Shown here: positions 40,448 to 48,911 of the stretch, piece by piece | Position numbering within the stretch: position 1 is the first letter of the stretch | Layout: every line of letters starts with the position of its first letter | Assembly: GCF_001650735.1 (NCBI RefSeq) | Contig: NZ_LXVY01000034.1 | Location: 186,001-250,000, forward strand | DNA: 64,000 nt | Direction: 5' to 3' | Origin: Sphingomonas sp. TDK1 | GTDB taxonomy: Bacteria; Pseudomonadota; Alphaproteobacteria; Sphingomonadales; Sphingomonadaceae | Notes under the pieces: generated by a model | Databases searched by the model: none | Told to the model about the DNA's origin: nothing | Seen by the model: only the letters and a program-made list of their open reading frames with translations | Translations under genes and position numbers: made by a program

Positions 40448-41731
40448 TTATCGACTGGCGCCTAGGTCGCCCGAGGACGCGCGATCCGCCTTGAACTCGG
40501 CATATTTGCCGAACTCGGCGCGCGCGATGGCGCGGGCGTGAACCTCGTCGGGACCGTCCGCGAGCCGGAGCGTCCGGACGCTTCCCCAATTATGCGCAAG
40601 GTCGAAGTCGTCGCTCACCCCTGCCCCGCCATGCGCCTGGATTGCATCGTCCAGAATCTGCAGCGCCATGGTGGGTGCCTGCACCTTGATCATCGCGATT
40701 TCGAGCTGGGCAGCTTTGTTGCCGGCTTTGTCCATCATGTCGGCGGCTTTGAGGCAAAGAAGTCGCGTCATCTCGATGTCGATCCGCGCGCGGGCTACTC
40801 GCTGTTCCCAGATCGAATGGTCGGAGATGCGTTTGCCGAACGCAACGCGACTGACGAGGCGCTTCGCCATTGCTGCGACTGCCTCTTCCGCGACGCCGAT
40901 CGTACGCATGCAGTGATGAATCCGGCCCGGACCGAGGCGACCTTGCGCTATCTCGAAGCCTCGGCCCTCCCCCAGCAATAGATTCTCCGCCGGCACCCGC
41001 ACGTCCCGCAACACGATCTCGGCATGGCCGTGCGGCGCGTGATCATACCCGAAAACGGAAAGCATACGCTCGATGCTCACGCCGGGTGCATCGAGGGGGA
41101 TCAGTATCATGCTCTGCTGGGCGTGCCTCGCTGCATCGAGATCGGTCTTGCCCATCAGGATGGCGATCTTGCATCGGGGATCTCCGGCGCCGGAGGACCA
41201 CCATTTGCGCCCGTTGATCACATAATGATCGCCCTCCCGCTCAATCCGCGTCTCGATATTGGTCGCGTCGGAGGACGCGACCGCAGGCTCCGTCATCAGA
41301 AAGGCCGAGCGGACCTCGCCGCGCATCAACGGCGCAAGCCATGCCTCCTTCTGTGCCCGTGTGCCATAGCGATGCAGCACTTCCATGTTGCCGGTATCCG
41401 GCGCCGAACAGTTGAATACCTCCGATGCCCAGCCAACCCTCCCCATCTCCTCCGCGCACAGCGCATATTCCAGATTGGTGAGTTGCTCGCCCTCGAAGAC
41501 GAAACTCTCATCGATTTGCGGTCGGCCTGCGTGCGGCGGCATGAAGAAATTCCACAGGCCTGCCGCCTTGGCGCGCGCCTTTACCTCCTCCAGTACCGGA
41601 TTGACCGCCCAACGATCTCCCGCCACTGCCGCAGCACGATACTCTGCGTCGCGCGGCCGGATTTCGGCGTCGATGAAGGCCTTCACCCGGTCGCGGAAAT
41701 GGGTTTCGCGCGCGTTCAGCGTGAAGTCCAT
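40448..41731 (-). CDS. Acyl-CoA dehydrogenase, ACAD10/11-LvaC type
   Basis: This 427-residue flavoprotein has the ACAD plan: N-terminal helices, MTEPAVASSDATNI FAD/substrate region, GRKWWSSGAG, and a C-terminal helical domain ending QAHGGAGVSDDFDLAHNW and RLADGPDEVH. At the place of the usual catalytic Glu (YEGT of medium-chain enzymes) it has ADGP, the hallmark of the ACAD10/11 and LvaC subfamily, which removes phosphate from 4-phosphoacyl-CoA rather than making a simple 2-enoyl product. It is the first gene of the operon; AGGAG precedes the ATG. It is divergent from a tandem TetR gene. Confidence 0.9.
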   Translation of the reverse strand: MDFTLNARETHFRDRVKAFIDAEIRPRDAEYRAAAVAGDRWAVNPVLEEVKARAKAAGLWNFFMPPHAGRPQIDESFVFEGEQLTNLEYALCAEEMGRVGWASEVFNCSAPDTGNMEVLHRYGTRAQKEAWLAPLMRGEVRSAFLMTEPAVASSDATNIETRIEREGDHYVINGRKWWSSGAGDPRCKIAILMGKTDLDAARHAQQSMILIPLDAPGVSIERMLSVFGYDHAPHGHAEIVLRDVRVPAENLLLGEGRGFEIAQGRLGPGRIHHCMRTIGVAEEAVAAMAKRLVSRVAFGKRISDHSIWEQRVARARIDIEMTRLLCLKAADMMDKAGNKAAQLEIAMIKVQAPTMALQILDDAIQAHGGAGVSDDFDLAHNWGSVRTLRLADGPDEVHARAIARAEFGKYAEFKADRASSGDLGASR

Positions 41732-41782
41732 GGCATCGCTCTCCTGTCATTCTTTGCATCGAGCCTAGCCCGTACCCGATAT

Positions 41783-41823
41783 TCGGTAAAGGGCACCCGC
41801 CGATCAATTTCACGACATACCGA
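41783..41823. promoter_or_regulatory. Candidate TetR operator region
   Basis: TCGGTA (41783-41788) and TACCGA (41818-41823) form an inverted pair 29 bases apart; the first also lies in an imperfect palindrome TACCCGATATTCGGTA, and the second continues as TACCGATACC. Between the divergent acyl-CoA dehydrogenase and TetR genes this is a plausible binding region for the tandem regulator. Weak evidence. Confidence 0.3.
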
Positions 41824-41871
41824 TACCAAAAAAACGTTTGGGCGCGCGCTGGAAACGGCTAAGCTGGCGCG

Positions 41872-43107
41872 ATGCAGTCGCCGCCCAAGATCGAGAGCAC
41901 CAACACCAAGCGGTTCCAGGCGAAGCGCGATGCAATCCTCGCCGCTGCCGCCGCCGCGATCAACGAGCAGAGCGCGAAGGGAATGACCTTTGCCGATGTT
42001 GCGCGACGGGTCGGGCTGAACACCACCTCGGTCACCTATTATTTCAAACGCAAGGAAGACCTTGCTGCGGCAGCCTTTGAACAGACGCTTGCGTGGCTCG
42101 ATACGATCCTGGATCAGGCGCTCGCCGAGCCGACGCCGGAGGCGCGCGTCGCCCGCTTCCTCGCCGTCAACATGGAACGGCTGGCCCGGATCGGGCGCGG
42201 CGAGGAGCAGGCGGTCGCGATCCTGTCTGACCTTCGCGCGATGGAGGAGCCGCTCAAGAGCAAGCTGCTTACCGGGTGGCGCAACGTCTTTCGCAAGACC
42301 CGCAGCCTTTGGGGCAGCGAAGGCAGCCGTGCGGAAACCGATCTTCGCGGCGCCCGAGCGCATGTGTTGCTGGAAAACAGTTTCTGGCTGAATGCCTGGA
42401 TGTCGCGCTACGAGATCGATGAATATCCGCGGGTCGAAGCGCGGCTAATGGACGTATTCCGCCACGGCATCGCGGCGGAGGGGCAGCGCTGGGGCCCCCA
42501 TCTGTTTGAGTTGGTGCACGACGAACCCGAGCCCGGTCGCGAGTCCTTTCTGCTTGCGGCCACGCGGCTGATCAACGAACTCGGCTATCGCGGTGCCTCG
42601 GTGCAGCGCATCGCGTCGGAGCTGAACGTCACCAAGGGCAGCTTCTACCATCACCTCGATGCCAAGGATGATCTTGTCATCGCGTGCTACAAGCGCAGTT
42701 TCGACATCCTCGCCGATGCGCAGCGGCTCGCAGAGAGCCATGCGGGCACCCAGTGGCAGCGGATCGAAAGTACGCTGGCCACGCTGCTGGACTATCAGTT
42801 CTCGGAACGCGGCCCGCTGCTGCGAACCACTGCACTCTCCGGATTGCCGGCGCAGGTGCGCAATACCATGCTCGATCGATCAAACCGTATCGCCCGCCGC
42901 TTCGCGGGGATGCTGTCCGACGGGATTGCGGAAGGCACGATCCGGCCGATCGATCCGCTGGTCGCCAGCCAGGCGTTGATGGCGCTGCAGAATGCGGCAT
43001 TCGACATGCGTAAGTGGGCGAGCACCATGCCGCGGGAGCGGGCCGTCACCTTCTACGCTTCCACGCTGGCTTATGGCCTGTTCGACGACCGCGTACTCGA
43101 CGGCTGA
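41872..43107 (+). CDS. Tandem (fused) TetR-family regulator
   Basis: The 411-residue protein contains two full TetR units in one chain. The first helix-turn-helix is at about residues 38-64 (MTFADVARRVGLNTTSVTYYFKRKEDL); the second is at about 236-264 (ASVQRIASELNVTKGSFYHHLDAKDDL). Each is followed by an all-helical ligand-binding segment of about 150 residues. Ordinary TetR proteins are about 200 residues and dimerise; this one could act as a pseudo-dimer. It is divergent from the acyl-CoA dehydrogenase operon and convergent with a TonB receptor, both likely targets. The start has only a weak ribosome binding site. Confidence 0.88.
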   Translation: MQSPPKIESTNTKRFQAKRDAILAAAAAAINEQSAKGMTFADVARRVGLNTTSVTYYFKRKEDLAAAAFEQTLAWLDTILDQALAEPTPEARVARFLAVNMERLARIGRGEEQAVAILSDLRAMEEPLKSKLLTGWRNVFRKTRSLWGSEGSRAETDLRGARAHVLLENSFWLNAWMSRYEIDEYPRVEARLMDVFRHGIAAEGQRWGPHLFELVHDEPEPGRESFLLAATRLINELGYRGASVQRIASELNVTKGSFYHHLDAKDDLVIACYKRSFDILADAQRLAESHAGTQWQRIESTLATLLDYQFSERGPLLRTTALSGLPAQVRNTMLDRSNRIARRFAGMLSDGIAEGTIRPIDPLVASQALMALQNAAFDMRKWASTMPRERAVTFYASTLAYGLFDDRVLDG

Positions 43108-43111
43108 GGTT

Positions 43112-43144
43112 AAAAAAGGGGCCGGAGGATTGCTCCTCCGACCC
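43112..43144 (-). terminator. Terminator of the 43167-45902 TonB receptor
   Basis: On the minus strand the stem is CGGAGGA, loop GCAA, TCCTCCG, extended by GGG/CCC, followed by six T residues (plus-strand AAAAAA at 43112-43117). It ends the TonB-receptor transcript. Confidence 0.85.
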
Positions 43145-43166
43145 AGTGCTTTCCTCCCCAGGAAAG

Positions 43167-45902
43167 TCAGAAGCGGGTGCGCACCGTAACCCCGTAGGTA
43201 CGCGGCTCGGCGAGATAGGCCGAGAAGATCTGGCGGCCGCCCGGATAACGGGGATCGGTGAACGGCGCGCTCGCGGCGCCTTCCTGGAACGGCGAGTTGA
43301 ACACGACCTGCGTATAGTTCTGGTTGAGCAGATTCTGCCCCCACAGTTCGATCGCCCAGCGTTCTTCCTTGCCGCGGATACCGATGCGGCCGTTTACCAG
43401 TACATAGCCGTCCTGCGCCTTTTGCGGGAATAGGTCGGAGCCCGTGTTGTAGTCGCTGGTCATGCGCGTATCGAAATAGACCAGGCCGCTCAGGCCGGAA
43501 TTGCCGAGTTTCGGTGTCCACGCCACCGAGGCGGTGGTGACGATTTCCGGCGCGTTCGACAGGTTCTTGACGGGCAGCAGGCGCAGGGCCTGATCCAACG
43601 GTGCGCCGCGATCGCTGCCCACCAGCTGATTGCGGTAGTGGGTGTCCGAATAGGTCAGGCCCAATCCCACTCGGAAGTCGCGGACTGGCACCAGCGATGC
43701 CTCCAGCTCTACGCCCTGGGAGACGACGCCGTAGCTGACGTTCGACGCGGAGCATGTGCCGGTGGATGCTGCTGCTGCATTGAAATTTCCGGCGGAACTG
43801 AACTTGCTCTGGTCGCGATCGCCGCCGTTCAGGCCGGCGGTGCAGCCGTTGATATTCTGTACCAGGAAGACCGTGCCGTTGAATGTGTTGAGCTGGAAGT
43901 TCTTGAACTGCTGCCGAAAAGCGGAAACGTTAAGGCTGAAGGCACGGGTCGAGTATTTCAGGCCGAGTTCGAACGCATCGTTCGTTTCCGGCGCGAACTG
44001 CAAATTGCTGACCAGCGCCTGCGCGCCGCCCGCTGCTGCGAACGGCAGGATCGGCACCTTCAGCGCGGACTTGTCGAGATTGAATCCGCCCGCCTTGTAG
44101 CCGCGCGAATAGCTGCCATAGACAAGCAGATCGTCGGTCGGCTTGTACGAAAGGATCGCCGTACCGGTGAATTCATCTTCCTTGCGGGTGTCGTGGATTG
44201 CAGCGCCGTTCAGTTCGGATGTGGTGTTGCCCTGGCATGAGAGACCCAGAATGCCGTCGACCACTGCCGTGAGCGCGGCGACCGAGCGTAACGGCAACAG
44301 GGAGGTCTGGTTTGCGACGCAGGCGGTGTTGTCGTTGCCAAACGTCGCGTTCAAGCGCTTGCGCTCATTGGTGTATCGAAGGCCAAGAGTCAGGTCCAAG
44401 GCCTTGGCGACATGAAAAATATTATGTGTGAACAGCGCCCAGTTGCGGCTGTTCTGTTTGAACAGATCGCGGGTGGTTCCGCGATCGTTGATACCGTCCA
44501 ATCGATCGAACGCCGCGTAGATTAGCGGCGACGCGGCGCCGAACAGCGCCGGACGTGCAGCAAGACAGCCGGGCGCAGCGGGATTGTACAACGCCGCAAG
44601 CCCGCCCCCGGAAATGATCCGGCACGTCGCGAAACGGCCATATTGATTGCCGAACCGCAGATTGTCGACAACGGTCAGATCCTCGTTCGCAAAATAGCCG
44701 CCAACCAACCAGTCCAGCTTGTCGTTGAATGCGGTGCCGTTCAGTCGCAGTTCCTGGCTGAACGTCTCAAACTTGCGGGAGGAATCGGCATTTGGTGCGC
44801 GATAGAGGATATCGATCGCACTATAGTCTGTATCCGCGCCCTGGCTTGCAAAGTAGTTGCGATACGCCGTGATAGAGGTCAATTTAACATCGCCCAGCGT
44901 CCAATCGACTTGGGCAGACCCACCCCAATCCTTCGTGACACCGCCGTAGCTACGGCCCGCATTGGTGTAGATATTCCGGCTGTAAGGGTTGCTGAATGCA
45001 GCCATAGGCTGGCCTAGATCACGCAGCACGCGAACGATGTTGTTGGCGCCCGGGTTGTTCAGGTCGCCGATGTTCGGGTTCATCGACTGGTCGACATAAA
45101 TTGCCGCGCAGCAGTCTTCCTTGCGGCGAGTATAGTCGCCGATCAGCCGGATGCGCAAATCGTTCGAAGGCTCGAACAGCAACTGGCCACGGACGAAATA
45201 GCGATCGCGATTGTTGACGTCGCGATTGTTGGTCACGTCGTGGTAGAAGCCGTCGCGCTTCATGTAGACGCCGTCTACGCGCCCCGACACGGTTGTGCTG
45301 AGCGGAATGTTCACATATCCCTGAAGGCGGATCGTATCATAATTGCCGTAGGTTGCCTCCGCTCCTGCCGAGAAGGTCGGAGACGGCGCCTTGGAGGTTA
45401 TGCTGATGATACCGGCTGAGGCATTGCGGCCGAACAGCGTGCCCTGTGGGCCGCGCAGCACTTCGATCCGCTCAATCTCACCCAGCTCGTTCAGGCCAAT
45501 GCCGGAGCGGGAACGGTAGACGCCGTCGATGAACACCGCCACCGAGCTTTCCAGACCGGGGTTGTCGCCGACCGTACCGATGCCACGAATTCTCGCAGAG
45601 CCATTAGCTTCGCTGCCTGTCGACGACACCAGCAGCGAGGGCGCGACCTGATTGAGCGCGCGGATGTCGTTGGCGCCGGTCTGCTGGAGGGTCTCGGCGC
45701 TTACCGCGGATACCGCAAGCGGCACGTCGGCGAGTGCCTGGGCGCGCCCCTGAGCCGTCACGATGATCTCGTTGTCCGACTGCGTTCCGCGAGGCGCCGC
45801 AGCATCCTGTGGCTCATTGCTGGTATCTTGCGCATAAGCGGGCGCTGCGAGCGCCATCACGAGTGCCGGGACCGCGCAGGCCGACATAAGGCGTAGCCGC
45901 AT
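43167..45902 (-). CDS. TonB-dependent receptor (second cluster)
   Basis: The 911-residue receptor has a signal peptide (about 1-24, AYAQ), a TonB-box/plug start NEIIVTAQGRAQALADVPLA, the plug motif RIEVLRGPQGTLFGRNASAG, and a barrel ending TYGVTVRTRF. GAGAGG before the ATG at 45902 supports this start; an in-frame ATG at 45986 would add a signal-less extension. It is about 100 residues longer than the island receptor, with a long extracellular loop region (about 500-650) containing Cys pairs. Its position opposite the tandem TetR suggests uptake of a hydrophobic or large organic substrate for the neighbouring acyl-CoA pathway. Confidence 0.93.
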   Translation of the reverse strand: MRLRLMSACAVPALVMALAAPAYAQDTSNEPQDAAAPRGTQSDNEIIVTAQGRAQALADVPLAVSAVSAETLQQTGANDIRALNQVAPSLLVSSTGSEANGSARIRGIGTVGDNPGLESSVAVFIDGVYRSRSGIGLNELGEIERIEVLRGPQGTLFGRNASAGIISITSKAPSPTFSAGAEATYGNYDTIRLQGYVNIPLSTTVSGRVDGVYMKRDGFYHDVTNNRDVNNRDRYFVRGQLLFEPSNDLRIRLIGDYTRRKEDCCAAIYVDQSMNPNIGDLNNPGANNIVRVLRDLGQPMAAFSNPYSRNIYTNAGRSYGGVTKDWGGSAQVDWTLGDVKLTSITAYRNYFASQGADTDYSAIDILYRAPNADSSRKFETFSQELRLNGTAFNDKLDWLVGGYFANEDLTVVDNLRFGNQYGRFATCRIISGGGLAALYNPAAPGCLAARPALFGAASPLIYAAFDRLDGINDRGTTRDLFKQNSRNWALFTHNIFHVAKALDLTLGLRYTNERKRLNATFGNDNTACVANQTSLLPLRSVAALTAVVDGILGLSCQGNTTSELNGAAIHDTRKEDEFTGTAILSYKPTDDLLVYGSYSRGYKAGGFNLDKSALKVPILPFAAAGGAQALVSNLQFAPETNDAFELGLKYSTRAFSLNVSAFRQQFKNFQLNTFNGTVFLVQNINGCTAGLNGGDRDQSKFSSAGNFNAAAASTGTCSASNVSYGVVSQGVELEASLVPVRDFRVGLGLTYSDTHYRNQLVGSDRGAPLDQALRLLPVKNLSNAPEIVTTASVAWTPKLGNSGLSGLVYFDTRMTSDYNTGSDLFPQKAQDGYVLVNGRIGIRGKEERWAIELWGQNLLNQNYTQVVFNSPFQEGAASAPFTDPRYPGGRQIFSAYLAEPRTYGVTVRTRF

Positions 45903-46196
45903 ATCTATCCTCTCCACCGAGGTTGGAGCTGTTTGCCCGCTCCATACCCGAAGCTCGAATACACGCCTTGCCGCCAGCGGCGTCAAGCAAAACTAAAGTT
46001 TCAAAATGCCACTAGAATGCAATCGTTGCGGAGAAAGCACAGTGTCGCGATAACCGGATTGGCATGCGACGGTCCGCTGCTAAGTCTCCATCGTCCAGCG
46101 GGGCGGTCTTCCGCTGCCGAGGCGACGACATGTGTCGAACATGGCGGAAGACCGCCAGTTGCGCTACAGTCGCCCCAACTCTGGGGAGGGGACGTC

Positions 46197-47411
46197 ATGC
46201 CATTTCATCATCGCGCCGTGCCGATCGTGCTGGCAGCGGTACTGATCGATTCCATCGGCTTCGGGATCATCTTGCCGGTTCTTCCGAAGCTTATCGTCAC
46301 GCTTTCCGGTGCCAGCCTGGATGACGCGGCAAGGATCGGCGGCTGGATGCTGGTGGCGTTCGCCGCCGCGCAGTTTTTCGCTGGCCCTGTGCTGGGCAAT
46401 CTGGGCGACAGTATCGGGCGGCGTCCGGTGTTGCTGTTGTCGATGGCGGCGTTCGCGATCGACTATCTGCTGATGGCGGCGGCGCCCACCATCGGATGGC
46501 TGTTCGTCGGGCGGGTGGTCGCCGGGGTCGCAGGCGCCGTCTACGGTCCCGCCAACGCGGTACTGGCAGACGTTACCCCGCCCGAAAAGCGCGGCGCCAC
46601 CTTCGGGATGATGGGCGCGGCATTCGGTATCGGCTTTATCCTGGGGCCGGCCATGGGTGGTTTGTTGGCCGGATTCGGTCCGCGCGCGCCGTTCATCGCT
46701 GCGGCTTTGCTGGCGGGCATCAATGCCGTCTGGATCCTTATCCTGCTGCCGGAGACGATCGTGCCTGCACGCCGCCGCATCTTCCGCTTGCGCGATGCCC
46801 ATGTCTTTGCTGCCTTCGCACCGCTTTTCCAGGCCGGCAACGCCAAGCCGCTGCTGCTCGCCGCCTTTCTGTGGCAGCTCGCGCATATGGTATATCCCGC
46901 CACCTGGGCCTTTTTCGGCGAGATCGCGCTCGGCTGGAACGAGCAGATGATCGGCTGGTCTCTGGCGGCATCGGGCGTTTGCATGGCGCTGATACAGACC
47001 TTCGTCACCGGACGTGCGATCGCGGCATGGGGCGAGGAGCGTACCGTCGTCCTGGGCATGCTGGCGGGCGGCGCAGCCTTCACCGCTTATTGCTTCGTTC
47101 GCGAGACCTGGATGGTGTTTGCGATCATCCCCTTCGCGGCCTTTCAAGGTCTCGCCTTCCCGTCGATCAATGCCCTGCTGTCCCGTATGACCGATCCCTC
47201 TCGGCAAGGCGCGCTGCAGGGCGGGATGTCGGCGCTGGGCAGCACCGCGCTCATCCTGGGGCCCCTGCTCCTCAGCCAGGCGCTGGCGTTCGGGACCGAG
47301 CGCGGCTTTCGCGGTGGAAATTTCGCCGTTGCCGCGGTGCTGGCGATCAGCGCGCTCCTGCTTATTGAATGGAAGGTCGTGCCACGCGTTCAGCGGGCAC
47401 CCGCCGTCTGA
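46197..47411 (+). CDS. TetA-like MFS efflux transporter
   Basis: This 404-residue 12-helix drug:H+ antiporter has the opening HHRAVPIVLAAVLIDSIGFGIILPVLPKLI, motif A as GNLGDSIGRRPVL in the loop between helices 2 and 3, and motif C-like GMMGAAFGIGFILGPAMGG in helix 5, the TetA/Bmr group pattern. GGGGAGGG lies about six bases before the ATG. Tetracycline export cannot be assumed; most chromosomal members of this group export unknown compounds. Confidence 0.9.
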   Translation: MPFHHRAVPIVLAAVLIDSIGFGIILPVLPKLIVTLSGASLDDAARIGGWMLVAFAAAQFFAGPVLGNLGDSIGRRPVLLLSMAAFAIDYLLMAAAPTIGWLFVGRVVAGVAGAVYGPANAVLADVTPPEKRGATFGMMGAAFGIGFILGPAMGGLLAGFGPRAPFIAAALLAGINAVWILILLPETIVPARRRIFRLRDAHVFAAFAPLFQAGNAKPLLLAAFLWQLAHMVYPATWAFFGEIALGWNEQMIGWSLAASGVCMALIQTFVTGRAIAAWGEERTVVLGMLAGGAAFTAYCFVRETWMVFAIIPFAAFQGLAFPSINALLSRMTDPSRQGALQGGMSALGSTALILGPLLLSQALAFGTERGFRGGNFAVAAVLAISALLLIEWKVVPRVQRAPAV

Positions 47412-47537
47412 CGAAAGACAATTTGCGACACTTTGGCGGCGGCAATGACAAATCCATGCGACAGCCCGATGCGAAACGAAGGGCGTGCCGGGGGTCAGCC
47501 CCCGCCCCCGGCATCCCTTCTTCTTCAGGAGTTTCGG

Positions 47538-48032
47538 ATGCTGAAACGTGTCACCCTCGCCGCGCTCGGGGCCTCGCTGCTCGCCGGTTCGGCGCTCGCC
47601 GCTCAGACCGCGTCGGAGGACGGGCCGCGGATTCCCCACCGTGATCCGCTGGCCATGGTCGATCAGAACAAGGACGGCGTCGTGACGCGGGAGGAGATGC
47701 TCGCCAGCGTCACCACCCGGTTCAACGCGATGGACGCGAACCATGACGGCAAGGTCACGCCGGAAGAGCGGGAAGCCTATCAGGCTCAGATGCGCGCGCG
47801 CATGGGCGGCCGGATGAAGCCGAAGCGCGACCTCACCCTCGCCGACGAGCAGGCGCGCGCAACCCGCATGTTCGACATGGTCGACACCAATCATGACGGC
47901 AAGATCGACGCAACCGAACGCCAGGCGGCGACCCAGCGGATGATGAACATGCGTCGTGCCGGCGGCTGGCGCGGCCATCAGGGCGCGCCGACCGGCGACA
48001 CGCCTCCGCCTCCTCCGGCCGGCGGCAACTGA
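47538..48032 (+). CDS. Exported EF-hand calcium-binding protein
   Basis: The 164-residue periplasmic protein has a signal peptide (about 1-22, ALAA) and three EF-hand loops: DQNKDGVVTREE, DANHDGKVTPEE and DTNHDGKIDATE. A His/Pro/Gly-rich tail follows. AGGAG stands seven bases before the ATG. It precedes a two-component system by 160 bases on the same strand. Function is unknown; such proteins are common in sphingomonads. Confidence 0.88.
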   Translation: MLKRVTLAALGASLLAGSALAAQTASEDGPRIPHRDPLAMVDQNKDGVVTREEMLASVTTRFNAMDANHDGKVTPEEREAYQAQMRARMGGRMKPKRDLTLADEQARATRMFDMVDTNHDGKIDATERQAATQRMMNMRRAGGWRGHQGAPTGDTPPPPPAGGN

Positions 48033-48191
48033 CGCCAGCCGGAGCAGCCGGGCGGGAGGCCGTCGACATCGCTGATCCTGTCCCCGTCGGGATCGCAAGC
48101 GCTTCCCCTGGCGCTTCACCGCGACGTCTGCGGATCTCCTCCCTCCCGTCCGGCTCTTTCCCCCGTCGGCAAAGGCGCTAGTCTGTTGACC

Positions 48192-48911
48192 ATGTCCGAG
48201 GTTCCCCACCTGCTACTCGTCGACGACGAGCGTTCGATACGCGAGCCGCTCGCGCAATATCTGACCAAGCAAGGCTTTCGCGTCACCCAGTCCGGCGATG
48301 CCGAGAGCGCGCGGGCACGGCTCAATGCCTATGCGATCGATCTGGTGGTGCTCGACATCATGATGCCGGGCGAGGACGGCCTGAGCCTGTGTCGCCATAT
48401 CCGGGAAACCAGCGAGACGCCGGTCATCCTGCTAACCGCGCGCAGCGAGGAGACGGACCGGATTGTCGGGCTCGAAATGGGTGCCGACGATTACGTGGTG
48501 AAGCCGTTCAGTCCCCGCGAACTCTCCGCCCGGATCAAGGTTGTGCTGCGGCGCTGGTCGGCGGGCGGCGCCAAGCAGCACGCGCCGGAGACCGGCTCCT
48601 TCGCCTTTGCAGGTTGGGTGCTGCGCACCGGCGAGCGCACGCTGGTCGATCGTGAAGGTGTCTCGGTGCCGCTCTCGACCGGTGAGTATAACCTTCTCCA
48701 CGCGCTGGTGACGCGACCGCGGCAGGTCCTCACCCGCGACCAGTTGCTCGACCTGACGCAAGGCCGGGAGGCTGCGGCCTTCGATCGGGCGATCGACAAT
48801 CAGGTCAGCCGCCTTCGCAAGAAGATCGAGCCCGACGCCAAGAATCCGTCGATCATCAAGACGGTTTGGGGCGGGGGCTATACGCTCGCGGCCGAGGTCA
48901 CCCGGCTTTGA
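48192..48911 (+). CDS. OmpR-family response regulator
   Basis: This 239-residue regulator has a receiver domain with phospho-acceptor Asp55 (VVLDIMMPGEDG), acidic pair DDE near the start, Thr in LLTARSE and Lys in VKPFSPRE, then a winged-helix DNA-binding domain (about 135-235, with FDRAIDNQVSRLRKKIE). The ATG at 48192 is used; a TTG two codons earlier is possible. Its stop overlaps the kinase start as TTGA. Confidence 0.94.
   Translation: MSEVPHLLLVDDERSIREPLAQYLTKQGFRVTQSGDAESARARLNAYAIDLVVLDIMMPGEDGLSLCRHIRETSETPVILLTARSEETDRIVGLEMGADDYVVKPFSPRELSARIKVVLRRWSAGGAKQHAPETGSFAFAGWVLRTGERTLVDREGVSVPLSTGEYNLLHALVTRPRQVLTRDQLLDLTQGREAAAFDRAIDNQVSRLRKKIEPDAKNPSIIKTVWGGGYTLAAEVTRL

Noticed and set aside
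46164..48209. Very long open frame (681 codons) on the minus strand opposite the MFS and EF-hand genes
   Set aside because: Its translation is rich in Arg, Gly, Gln and His with no fold or motif; it is the high-GC antisense frame of two well-supported genes.
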